From Pseudomonadota bacterium (GTDB lineage Bacteria > Pseudomonadota > Gammaproteobacteria > Xanthomonadales > Xanthomonadaceae), in the NCBI GenBank assembly GCA_025355485.1, contig JANXZP010000197.1, positions 1 to 23,040 on the forward strand: a DNA stretch of 23,040 nucleotides. The letters run 5' to 3'. Below the pieces are notes generated by a model, which was given only the letters and a program-made list of their open reading frames with translations, had not been told where the DNA came from and ran no database searches. The position numbers and the translations under genes are program-made. Shown here piece by piece: positions 7,741 to 15,186 of the stretch (positions are counted from its first letter, which is position 1; each line of letters begins with the position of its first letter).

Positions 7741-8854
7741 GTGGCGCTTCCTCGGCAATACGATGCGTTAACGTTTCGTACTGGCGCATGAGTTGGGTCA
7801 TCACGCCATTCCATCCGTAGGTCGTTTCCGCGCGACGGCGTCCGTTGCGGCCCATCGCCTGCGGATCGTTCGCGAACACTTCGCGCACCGCGTCGGCAAA
7901 CGCGGCCGCATTGTCCGCGCGCGCGAGCCGCCCGCAATCGGGCGTAACCAGTTCGGACACGGCGCCAGCGTCCACGCCGATCACCGGCAGGCCCGAGGCC
8001 ATCGCCTCGAGCACGATCAGGCCGAAGGTTTCGCGATCACCCGCGTGCACCAGCGCATCGCTCGCGGCGAACATGCCGACCAGTTCGTCCTTCGGCACGA
8101 AATGATCGATCACATGCACATTGCCCGGCACGCGCTTGGGCATGTGGCTGCCGACCAGCAGCAACTGGTATTGCGCGCCGAGCAGTTTCATCGCCTGCAG
8201 CAACACCGGAATCTTTTTCTCGTGCGAGCCGCGGCCGGCGAATATCAACAGGCGCGTGTCGTCACCGATGCCGAGGCGCTGGCGCAGTTGCGCGTCGCGG
8301 CGCATCGGATGGAAGCGTTGCAGATCCACGCCGAGCGGCTGGATCACGATGTTCGGCACGCGCAGGCGTTCGAGTTTTTCGCCCATCATTCGGCTCGGCA
8401 CCAGCACACGATCAAAACGCCGATACAGTTTCGCCACGTATGCGTTCAATCCGCGATCGGCCCAGTGGCCGACGCGGCTGCCGATCAGGCGCGTCAGGTC
8501 GGAGTGATAGTAGGCGACGGCCGGAACGCCGAGTCGGTCAGCGGCTTCGACCGCCGCCCAGCCCGTCACATAAGGATCCTGCGCTTCGATCAGGTCGGGC
8601 TTCAACGCGACCAGCGCATCGACCCAGGCCTTGCGCCGCAATGGAAACCGGTAGCCGTTGCTGAATGGCAGCGGCGGCGCGGGCAGCGTGTGCATCGCGT
8701 CCGTACGCACGGCGCCGGTGTCGGGTACGAGCAGGCTGTAGCGCACATCGGGGCGCGACGCTGCGAGCCAGCCGGCTTTCGCTTCCAGATAGGTGCGCAC
8801 CCCGCCGCTGGCCGGGGCATGGAACATCGTGATGTCGGCGACGTGCAGCGGCAT
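7721..8854 (-). CDS. GT4-family glycosyltransferase
   Basis: This 377-residue, two-Rossmann-domain glycosyltransferase of the GT-B/GT4 type transfers a sugar from a nucleotide sugar with retention. The N-terminal S-G-G-V-R-T-Y-L acceptor-side motif lies about residues 15-22. The donor-side E-x7-E signature is E-T-F-G-L-I-V-L-E at 275-283, followed by A-M-A-S-G-L-P-V-I. No membrane segment is visible. I prefer the ATG at 8854 because family members start almost directly at this D-I-T-M-F strand; it has a weak GGAA upstream. The longest frame starts at ATG 8908 and would add 18 residues. An AAGGAG at 8925-8930 lies 16 bases from that ATG, longer than usual, so the start is uncertain. Its 3' end overlaps the deacetylase gene. 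Confidence 0.9.
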   Translation of the reverse strand: MPLHVADITMFHAPASGGVRTYLEAKAGWLAASRPDVRYSLLVPDTGAVRTDAMHTLPAPPLPFSNGYRFPLRRKAWVDALVALKPDLIEAQDPYVTGWAAVEAADRLGVPAVAYYHSDLTRLIGSRVGHWADRGLNAYVAKLYRRFDRVLVPSRMMGEKLERLRVPNIVIQPLGVDLQRFHPMRRDAQLRQRLGIGDDTRLLIFAGRGSHEKKIPVLLQAMKLLGAQYQLLLVGSHMPKRVPGNVHVIDHFVPKDELVGMFAASDALVHAGDRETFGLIVLEAMASGLPVIGVDAGAVSELVTPDCGRLARADNAAAFADAVREVFANDPQAMGRNGRRRAETTYGWNGVMTQLMRQYETLTHRIAEEAPHVAATG

Positions 8855-8944
8855 GCGGATTCCATCGCGCCGGTCGGCGGTGGTCGTTGATTGTAATGGA
8901 AACGTCATGCGCGTCCGTTCAGAACTCCTTTCCGCATCGCTCGA

Positions 8945-9727
8945 TCACTTCACGGAATGCAGCGCTCCGTGCGCTCCCTGCAAGGCCTGCCGATAGAGCG
9001 CGTAGAGCGCCTCGACCTTGTCCACATACGCACGCGTCTCGGCATACGGCGGGATCCCCGCATAGCGTTCGACCGCACCGATGCCCGCGTTGTACGCAGC
9101 CTCAGCCAGGCGACGATCGCCCTTGTAACGTCGCAGCAGTGCGCCAAGGTACTTCGCGCCGCCCCTGATCGATTCCCTGGCCGAAAACGGATCCTTCACG
9201 CGATAGCTCACCGAGGTCTGCGGCATCAGTTGCATGATTCCCTGCGCACCCTTCGGCGAGACCGCGTCGTCGCGCAAGTCGCTTTCGGCGTGCGCGACCG
9301 CGCGCAGCCACGCGTCCTCGATGCCGTTCGCTCGTGCTGCCGCAATGAACATCGCTGCATGCACATCGATGCGCGGTGGCCCCATCGAACCGAGCCCCGC
9401 GTGCGCGGATGAATCCGCCGGCGGGGTCACGGTGAACGCCATCAGGCGGGTCGAACCCGGCAGGTTGCGCGTGCTGTATACCGTCATGCCATCCTGCTCG
9501 CGTACGTACAACACGCCGCTCTGCGCACCGTTCATGCCCCACAAGTTCGGCAGGCGCGCGGCATCGTCGTCCACGTGTTTCGGTTCGCAACGCGAGCCCG
9601 GTTCGGGCGCGGTCGCGAGGCTGACCGTGCCATCGCGCCAGCAGCGATACACCGTGCGTGCATGCGCTGAGGGAACGCATAGCAGCGCGACGGTGACTAC
9701 CAGCGATAAGCGGACAATGCGGCACAT
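8945..9727 (-). CDS. Secreted lytic transglycosylase (SLT/GH23 fold)
   Basis: This 260-residue exported protein has a signal peptide ending about A-H-A (residue 23). A small Cys-containing N-terminal domain follows (Y-R-C-W-R-D-G, about 27-48) and resembles DUF4124. A C-terminal SLT domain spans about 122-245. The catalytic glutamate is Glu148 in H-A-E-S-D, followed by the diagnostic S-P-K-G-A-Q-G-I-M-Q-L-M-P and the late A-Y-N-A-G-x-G-A-V. Such enzymes cleave the MurNAc-GlcNAc bond of peptidoglycan in the periplasm, forming 1,6-anhydro ends. It lies 36 bases after the MaoC-like gene and about 90 before the glycosyltransferase, in the same direction. The ribosome site before ATG 9727 is weak. 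The specific role (recycling, insertion of a complex) cannot be read. Confidence 0.92.
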   Translation of the reverse strand: MCRIVRLSLVVTVALLCVPSAHARTVYRCWRDGTVSLATAPEPGSRCEPKHVDDDAARLPNLWGMNGAQSGVLYVREQDGMTVYSTRNLPGSTRLMAFTVTPPADSSAHAGLGSMGPPRIDVHAAMFIAAARANGIEDAWLRAVAHAESDLRDDAVSPKGAQGIMQLMPQTSVSYRVKDPFSARESIRGGAKYLGALLRRYKGDRRLAEAAYNAGIGAVERYAGIPPYAETRAYVDKVEALYALYRQALQGAHGALHSVK

Positions 9728-9763
9728 GCCGCTATCTTGGCATGGCGCGTGCGCCGGGTTTTG

Positions 9764-10231
9764 CTAACCGACTGCGGGCCGGCAGAACGCGACCATCCTT
9801 GCGGTAAGTTGCTGCACGATCTCGTCGTTCTGGTTGCGGGTCTCGCTACGCATCACGACCGTTCCGCGATCGTTGCGCGAACGCGATGGCACCACCTCCA
9901 TCACTTCACTCATCACGCGCAGGGTATCGCCGGGACGCGTGGGTCGCGGCCACGACACCTCGCAGCCGGTGCCGATCAATCCGCCGGCGGGAATGCCCAA
10001 GTCGACCATCAGGCGCATCGTGATCGCCGCGGTATGCCATCCGCTCGCCGCGAGCCCGCCGAATACGCTGGTACGCGCGAGGGCATCGTCGAGATGGAAC
10101 GGCTGCGGATCGAACCTCGTCGCGAATTCCCTGATCTGGTCTTCGGTGACCGTGTGCGTTCCGGTCTCGAAACGCATCCCGACATGAAGGTCGTCGAAAT
10201 AGAAACCGGCATTGCCTGCGGATTCGCTCAT
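9764..10231 (-). CDS. MaoC-like (R)-hydratase/dehydratase
   Basis: This 155-residue single hot-dog protein of the MaoC/hydratase-2 family hydrates or dehydrates enoyl-CoA-type thioesters. The catalytic pair is visible as D-P-Q-P-F-H, Asp41 and His46. The usual G-L-x-A-S-G-W-H central helix and the C-terminal R-x-x-x-x-N-Q-x-x-E strand are present. It lies between a cyclase gene (49 bases upstream) and the transglycosylase, where no other fatty-acid or polyhydroxyalkanoate gene is visible, so its substrate is open. The start codon ATG at 10231 lies inside a 14-base tandem repeat, so an identical sequence context with another ATG occurs at 10245, in a different frame. No strong ribosome site precedes either. 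Confidence 0.9.
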   Translation of the reverse strand: MSESAGNAGFYFDDLHVGMRFETGTHTVTEDQIREFATRFDPQPFHLDDALARTSVFGGLAASGWHTAAITMRLMVDLGIPAGGLIGTGCEVSWPRPTRPGDTLRVMSEVMEVVPSRSRNDRGTVVMRSETRNQNDEIVQQLTARMVAFCRPAVG

Positions 10232-10251
10232 GCGTAATCGCTCATGCGTAA
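10224..10251. repeat. 14-bp tandem repeat over the MaoC-like start codon
   Basis: The unit TCGCTCATGCGTAA occurs at 10224-10237 and again at 10238-10251, followed by a partial third copy (TCGCTC) at 10252-10257. On the minus strand each full copy carries one ATG. The upstream one (10245) opens a five-codon frame, M-S-D-Y-A-stop, whose TGA overlaps the ATG of the MaoC-like gene. Confidence 0.95.
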
Positions 10252-10280
10252 TCGCTCGCGTGGAATGTGCCGGAGAGAGC

Positions 10281-11348
10281 CTACTCGTTCATCTCAACGC
10301 GGTTGCGGCCGCCGCGCTTGGCAGCGTACAAGGCCGCATCGGCGCGCGAGTAGATGTCGCTCACGGCATCGCCGCTGCGGAATCCAGCGACGCCGACACT
10401 GATCGTCAATGGCGGTTCGTGCCCCAATTGCTGGACCGCCTGGCGCATCCGCTCGCAAGCGAGCACGGCGCCGCCGGCACCATGGCCGGGAAGCACCACC
10501 GCAAATTCCTCGCCGCCGAAGCGCGCAAGGGTCGCCCCGGACGGCATTTGCGATTCAAGAGTCCGCGCGATCTCCACCAGCGCTGCATCTCCCGCCGGAT
10601 GGCCAAAGGCGTCGTTGAGCGCCTTGAAGAAGTCGATGTCGATAATCGCCAGCGCCAGCGACGACCTATCGCTGGCTGCCGCTGCAACCGCTCCTTCGAT
10701 GGCGCTGTTGAAGGTTCGCCGGTTGAGCAGGCCGGTCAACGCATCGGTCCGACTCATCTTGGACAGGTGCCGGTTTTCGTCGCGCAATTCCTGTTCGCGG
10801 ATGTGCAGGATGCGTTCGTACCACTCGCGCTCGCCGAGGTGGTTGCGCAATTCCTTGTGGGCCAGGCGCAGTTCGAGCAATGCAACCACCTGGCGGGACA
10901 GCGCGACCAGTGCCTGACGCTGGGTATCCGAGATCTCGCGCGGTTGATCGTCGATCACGCAGAGTGCGCCGAGGGCTTCGCCGCCCTTGGTCACCAACGG
11001 CGCACCCGCATAGAAGCGGATGCCCGGATTCCCGGTAACAAGGGGGTTGTCGTGGAAGCGGTCGTCGGCGAGTGCGTCGGGCACGACGAACAGCTCGTCT
11101 CCAAGGATCGCATGCGCGCAGAACGCGACATCCCGCGAAGTCTCCTGTACTGGCAATCCCTTCTGCGCCTTGAACCATTGCCGCTGCGAATCGATCATGC
11201 TGATCGCGCCCATCGGCGTGCCGCAGATGCCCGCCGCGATGGTGAGGAGATCCTGGTAGGACCGTTCCGGGATCGAGTCCAGGATTTCGTAGCGGCCAAG
11301 GGCCGCGAGGCGCTGGTCTTCGTTTTCCGGAACCGGGGCACTGATCAT
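10281..11348 (-). CDS. GAF-GGDEF diguanylate cyclase
   Basis: This 355-residue cytosolic protein has an N-terminal GAF domain (about 18-160) of the widespread type beginning R-Y-E-I-L-D-S and containing R-Q-W-F-K, F-C-A-H-A-I and R-F-Y-A-G-A-P-L. A helical linker spans about 161-197 (L-G-E-R-E-W-Y-E-R-I, likely coiled coil), and a GGDEF domain runs from 198 to the end. The signature is G-G-E-E-F at 278-282, with D-I-D-F-F-K and N-D-x-F-G-H intact, so c-di-GMP synthesis is expected. The inhibitory RxxD site is absent (P-S-G-A at that place). The ATG at 11348 has AGGG eight bases upstream. It is the first of six minus-strand genes leading to the glycan module and is divergent from the M13 peptidase gene. 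The GAF ligand is unknown. Confidence 0.94.
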   Translation of the reverse strand: MISAPVPENEDQRLAALGRYEILDSIPERSYQDLLTIAAGICGTPMGAISMIDSQRQWFKAQKGLPVQETSRDVAFCAHAILGDELFVVPDALADDRFHDNPLVTGNPGIRFYAGAPLVTKGGEALGALCVIDDQPREISDTQRQALVALSRQVVALLELRLAHKELRNHLGEREWYERILHIREQELRDENRHLSKMSRTDALTGLLNRRTFNSAIEGAVAAAASDRSSLALAIIDIDFFKALNDAFGHPAGDAALVEIARTLESQMPSGATLARFGGEEFAVVLPGHGAGGAVLACERMRQAVQQLGHEPPLTISVGVAGFRSGDAVSDIYSRADAALYAAKRGGRNRVEMNE

Positions 11349-11515
11349 CGGGCGTACCCTAGAATGAGGATTCTGAACGAAACGTCCGCATCAAGCATAG
11401 CCGATCTGTCCGAAGTCCCGCATGGCGAGCTTCGATCACCAGTCCTTCCGGCACACGGCAGCCGTCCCACAAACGTGCGAGGATTTCGTCCTGTTTCCCA
11501 TCGGTCGAGGTCGCC

Positions 11516-13609
11516 ATGAACAGCAGGATTCTTGCCGTGGTCTGCGCAGCCGTATCGCTTGCCGGCATCGTGCATGCGGCAGACGCGCCGAAGGACGCGA
11601 GCGCGGCGAGCGCGAAGCCGCAATACGGAACATGGGGATTCGATCTGACCGGCGCCGACAAGGCCACCAAACCGGGCGACGATTTTTTCCGTTATGCGAA
11701 CGGCACCTGGGTCGAAAAGACCGAGATTCCCGCCGACAAGTCGGCCGTCTCGTTGCGGCTGGCGATGACCGACACCACCGAAAAACACCTGCACGACATG
11801 ATGGAAAACGCAGCCGCGCGCGCCGCGCACCAACCGGCGACGATGGAAGCCAAGATCGGCGCGTTCTACAAGTCGTACATGGACGAGGCACGCATCGAAG
11901 CGCTCGGCGCGAAAGCGATCGCGCCGCAACTCGATGCGGTGCGCCATGCGAAAACGCGCGATGACCTTGCTGCGTCGATGGGCCGCAACAACCTCGACTT
12001 CGAAGGCACGATGTTCAACCTCTTCATCGATGTCGACCTGAAGGACCCGAAACGCTACACGGTATACATCGGTCAGGGCGGACTCGGCCTGCCCGACCGC
12101 GACTACTACCTCAAGCCCGACTTCGCCGCGCAGAAATCCGCGTACCAGGCCTACCTCGCGAAACTGCTGACGCTGAGCGGCTGGACGCATCCGGAGGCCG
12201 CCGCGAACGATGTGGTCGCGTTCGAGACGAAGATCGCCGATGCGAGCTGGAGCAAGGTCGAACAGCGCGATCCGAACGCGACCTACAATCCGATGACGAT
12301 CGCCGGATTGCAGAAGCTCGCGCCAGGATTCGCGTGGCAGGGATTCCTGAAGCAGGCGCGACTCGGCAAGCTGAAACGCATCGTGGTCGGCGAGAAAACC
12401 GCGTTCCCGAAACTCGCCGCGCTGTACGCACAGACGCCGGTCGAAACGATCAAGGCCTGGCAGGCGGCGCACATCGCCGACAACGCCGCGTTCTATCTGT
12501 CCAAACCGTTCGCGGATGCGTATTTCGAGATGCACAACAAGACCCTGTCCGGCCAGCAGGCGCAGCAGGCGCGCTGGAAGCGCGGCGTGCACGCGGTGTC
12601 GGGCGGCGACTATGGCGTCGGCGACCGCAACGACACCTTCGGTAATCTGGGCTGGGCGGTCGGCCAGTTGTACACCGCGAGTTATTTCCCGCCGCAGTCG
12701 AAAGCGAAGATCGAAGACCTCGTCGCGAACGTCAAGGCCGCGTACCACGCGCGCATCGAGAAACTCGACTGGATGAGCCCGCAGACGAAGCTGCAAGCGC
12801 TGAAAAAACTCGAGACCTACACGATCAAGGTCGGCTATCCGGATCATCCGCGCGATTACTCCAACGTCGTTGTGCGCGACGACGACCTGATCGGCAATGT
12901 CGTGCGCGCTGGTGCGGCGGACTGGGCGTTCTACGTCGATCGATTGAACGGCCCGATCGACCGGCTCGACTGGTCGATGACGCCGCAGACCAACGATGCG
13001 TACAACGGTTCGCTGCGCGACATCGTGTTCCCGGCCGGGATCCTGCAGCCACCGGTGTTCGATCCGAACGCGGATGCGGCGATCAATTACGGCGCGGTCG
13101 GCGGCATCATCGGCCACGAACTCACCCACGGCTTCGATGACGAGGGCCGCAAGATCGACGCCGACGGCGCGCTGCGCGACTGGTGGACGGCCGACGATGC
13201 GAAAGCGTTTGAGGCGCGCGCGAAAAAACTCTCCGCGCAGTATTCGGCGTTCGAGCCGCTGCCCGGCGTGCACATCAACGGCGACCTGACGTTGGGCGAG
13301 AACATCGCCGACCTCGGCGGGCTCACGCTCGCGCTCGACGCGTATCACGCATCGTTGCACGGCCAGCCCGCGCCGGTCATCGACGGGCTCACCGGCGAAC
13401 AACGCGTGCTGCTCGGTTGGGCGCAGGCGTGGCGCGGCAAGTTGCGCGAGGATGCGATCCGCCGACAGGTCGTCAGCGACCCGCATTCGCCGCGCGTGTT
13501 CCGCGTCAACGGCGTCGTGCGCAACATCGATGCGTGGTACGACGCGTTCGGGGTGAAACCCGGCGACAAGTTCTACGTCGCGCCGGAAGATCGCGTGCGG
13601 ATATGGTGA
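11516..13609 (+). CDS. Secreted M13-family zinc metallopeptidase (neprilysin/PepO-like)
   Basis: This 697-residue exported endopeptidase has a signal peptide ending about residue 21 (V-H-A). An N-terminal M13 domain begins with G-D-D-F-F-R-Y-A-N-G-T-W (about 54-65) and the C-terminal catalytic domain starts near residue 490. Zinc ligands are visible: H-E-L-T-H at 534-538 and the third ligand Glu595 in E-N-I-A-D-L-G-G. I-V-F-P-A-G-I-L-Q-P-P and the R-x-W C-terminus are typical. The Asn-Ala-Tyr-Tyr substrate-positioning motif is altered to N-D-A-Y. Family members cut short peptides in the periplasm or outside the cell. The ATG has GAGG five bases upstream. The gene has 167 bases to its divergent neighbour and ends only three bases before the convergent propeller gene. 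Confidence 0.95.
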   Translation: MNSRILAVVCAAVSLAGIVHAADAPKDASAASAKPQYGTWGFDLTGADKATKPGDDFFRYANGTWVEKTEIPADKSAVSLRLAMTDTTEKHLHDMMENAAARAAHQPATMEAKIGAFYKSYMDEARIEALGAKAIAPQLDAVRHAKTRDDLAASMGRNNLDFEGTMFNLFIDVDLKDPKRYTVYIGQGGLGLPDRDYYLKPDFAAQKSAYQAYLAKLLTLSGWTHPEAAANDVVAFETKIADASWSKVEQRDPNATYNPMTIAGLQKLAPGFAWQGFLKQARLGKLKRIVVGEKTAFPKLAALYAQTPVETIKAWQAAHIADNAAFYLSKPFADAYFEMHNKTLSGQQAQQARWKRGVHAVSGGDYGVGDRNDTFGNLGWAVGQLYTASYFPPQSKAKIEDLVANVKAAYHARIEKLDWMSPQTKLQALKKLETYTIKVGYPDHPRDYSNVVVRDDDLIGNVVRAGAADWAFYVDRLNGPIDRLDWSMTPQTNDAYNGSLRDIVFPAGILQPPVFDPNADAAINYGAVGGIIGHELTHGFDDEGRKIDADGALRDWWTADDAKAFEARAKKLSAQYSAFEPLPGVHINGDLTLGENIADLGGLTLALDAYHASLHGQPAPVIDGLTGEQRVLLGWAQAWRGKLREDAIRRQVVSDPHSPRVFRVNGVVRNIDAWYDAFGVKPGDKFYVAPEDRVRIW

Positions 13610-13612
13610 TTT

Positions 13613-14716
13613 TTATCCCGCAAACGTCACCGCATGCACCATCGGCAGTCGCGCGTCCAGCGCCCGCCAGCGATCGCCCTGGTTTTCGCTGATCCACAGC
13701 CCGCCGGTGGTCGAGCCGAACGCGAGGCGATCGCCGCTGCCGTCGATCGCGAGCGCGTGCCGGTACACCAGATCGTAGGCATCCTTCTGCGGCAATCCAT
13801 CGCGCAGCACGTCGAAATTCTTGCCGCCATCGCGGGTGCGTGCGACGACGACTTCGCCGTCCACCGGAATCCGGCGCTCGTCCTTGGTCGCGGGCACGAA
13901 CCACGCGGTGTCCGGATCGCGCGGATGCACCGCGACCGCGAAGCCGAATACCGACGGCTGCACGTTCGCGACTTCCTTCCAGTCGACGCCGCCGCTGGTG
14001 CTGCGGAACACGCCGTTGTGGTGCTGCGCCCAGAATGCATCCGGCGCGGCGCCGCATTGCACGAGGCGATGCACGTCCTGCGCGCCCGGCTCGAACTTGC
14101 GCTCTTCCGGCATGTAGGCCGCGAACATGCCGTTCGCGGTCTGCGCCCAGGTTTCGCCCGCGTCGTCGCTGCGCCATACGCCGCCGGTGGAAATCGCGAC
14201 GCGCACGCAACGCGGATCGCGCGGATCCACGCAGATCGAATGGATGCCCGGCATGTCGTAGCCGCCGCCGAACCAGCCCTTGCGTTCGGGCATGTCCCAC
14301 AAGCCGCGCACGAGTTCCCAACTCGCGCCGAAGTCGTCGGAACGAAACAAGCCGCCGGGAATCGTACCGGCCCACAAGCGTCCAGGCTCAGTCGCACCGC
14401 CCGCTTCCAGCGACCAGATCATTTTCAGCGTGGCTGGCTGCGACGGTTTGCCGTCGCCCGTCACGACCTCGTCGTCCGCGTCGAACGCCGGCACCGCGCA
14501 CTCGCTCCATGTGCGGCCCTGGTCGGTCGAGCGTTGCAACTTCGCGCCGAAATGGCCCAGATCCAGCGCCGCGTACCAGCTACCGTCGCGCGGATCGGCC
14601 AACGCGAGAGCGACGTTGTCGCCGAGGAAGGATTTGTTCGCGACACGCCACGCGTCATTGTCGCGCTCGACGACGAACAGTCCCTTGCGCGTGGATACCA
14701 GCAACCGGTCTGACAT
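13613..14716 (-). CDS. BNR/Asp-box beta-propeller protein
   Basis: This 367-residue protein is built of sialidase-type beta-propeller blades. Six Asp-box repeats (S-x-D-x-G-x-x-W) are visible at about 62-70, 125-133, 182-190, 238-246, 293-301 and 342-350, the fourth and fifth weakened. I see no signal peptide and no sialidase Arg/Phe-Arg-Ile-Pro motif, so an actual sialidase activity is unlikely; databases usually call such proteins WD40/YVTN/BNR-like. The ATG at 14716 has AAGGA five bases upstream; an in-frame start at 14749 would overlap the preceding gene. It follows the MoaD/ThiS-like gene by 29 bases, and the two are probably one operon. This pairing is, from memory, seen in other proteobacteria, but no function is established that I know of. 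Confidence 0.85.
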   Translation of the reverse strand: MSDRLLVSTRKGLFVVERDNDAWRVANKSFLGDNVALALADPRDGSWYAALDLGHFGAKLQRSTDQGRTWSECAVPAFDADDEVVTGDGKPSQPATLKMIWSLEAGGATEPGRLWAGTIPGGLFRSDDFGASWELVRGLWDMPERKGWFGGGYDMPGIHSICVDPRDPRCVRVAISTGGVWRSDDAGETWAQTANGMFAAYMPEERKFEPGAQDVHRLVQCGAAPDAFWAQHHNGVFRSTSGGVDWKEVANVQPSVFGFAVAVHPRDPDTAWFVPATKDERRIPVDGEVVVARTRDGGKNFDVLRDGLPQKDAYDLVYRHALAIDGSGDRLAFGSTTGGLWISENQGDRWRALDARLPMVHAVTFAG

Positions 14717-14745
14717 GTCAGTTCCTTCGCAGTAATCGTATTTTT

Positions 14746-15039
14746 TCACCCGCCGGACAACGCCTGCATCACGTACACCTCGGCGCGTTCGCCAAGACTT
14801 TGCGTGAGAACGCGCTTGTCGCGGATCGCATCGCCGTCGACGAACACCGCGACATGGTGGCGCACCGCACCATGTTCATCGACCACGTAACCGCGCAGGT
14901 TCGGATGCAGCGCGAACAGTCCGGCCAGTACGTCGCCGACGCTCGCTCCCGCGACTTCAAGCGCGACCTCGCCCGTCGGCTTGCCCGCCGCTTGCGGCAG
15001 CCAGCGCGACAATGCGGATGCGAGTACGACCCTGGCCAT
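14746..15039 (-). CDS. MoaD/ThiS-like ubiquitin-fold sulfur-carrier protein
   Basis: This 97-residue protein has the beta-grasp pattern of MoaD/ThiS. The hydrophobic first strand is followed by a helix (V-G-D-V-L-A-G-L-F-A-L-H-P), then V-F-V-D-G-D-A-I-R, and it ends in a bare Gly-Gly (A-L-S-G-G). In this family the C-terminal glycine is adenylated and thiocarboxylated to carry sulfur for molybdopterin, thiamine or other products, or is joined to proteins. The ATG at 15039 is chosen because a perfect AGGAGG sits seven bases upstream; a longer frame from 15084 would add 15 residues without such a site. No MoeB/E1-like, MoaE or ThiG gene is in the window. Its only partner is the propeller gene immediately downstream. 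Confidence 0.85.
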   Translation of the reverse strand: MARVVLASALSRWLPQAAGKPTGEVALEVAGASVGDVLAGLFALHPNLRGYVVDEHGAVRHHVAVFVDGDAIRDKRVLTQSLGERAEVYVMQALSGG

Positions 15040-15085
15040 TCGGATACCTCCTGCGGGCTTCGGATCGGAGAATACACCCGCCAAA

Positions 15086-15115
15086 TTGACCCCGTACCGC
15101 GGCCTGCTGTAGTAC
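15086..15115 (+). promoter_or_regulatory. Possible sigma-70 promoter of the DUF1428 gene
   Basis: TTGACC (15086-15091, five of six bases of the -35 consensus) is followed after 18 bases by TAGTAC (15110-15115, a poor -10). It lies in the divergent gap between the MoaD-like and DUF1428 genes, about 70 bases before the DUF1428 ATG. The -10 is weak, so this is tentative. Confidence 0.3.
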
Positions 15116-15186
15116 CGTTATCGCAGGGTCGGTGATGCGACCGCAATGTTTCATCGAACTGCGCATCCACCACAGCAGGAGGTCAT

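Noticed and set aside
10212..11519. 435-codon plus-strand frame opposite the GAF-GGDEF gene
   Set aside because: It is an antisense shadow; the opposite strand has all cyclase motifs and a ribosome site.
11345..13486. 713-codon minus-strand frame opposite the M13 peptidase
   Set aside because: It is an antisense shadow rich in Arg and Val/Asp pairs; the sense gene has a signal peptide, zinc motifs and a ribosome site.
13613..14716. Calling the Asp-box protein a sialidase
   Set aside because: Asp-boxes are structural and common to many propellers; the catalytic Arg triad and F/Y-R-I-P motif were not found.
13634..15135. Long plus-strand frames opposite the propeller and MoaD-like genes
   Set aside because: They are Arg-rich shadows without motifs; the minus-strand genes have six Asp-boxes, a Gly-Gly end and strong ribosome sites.
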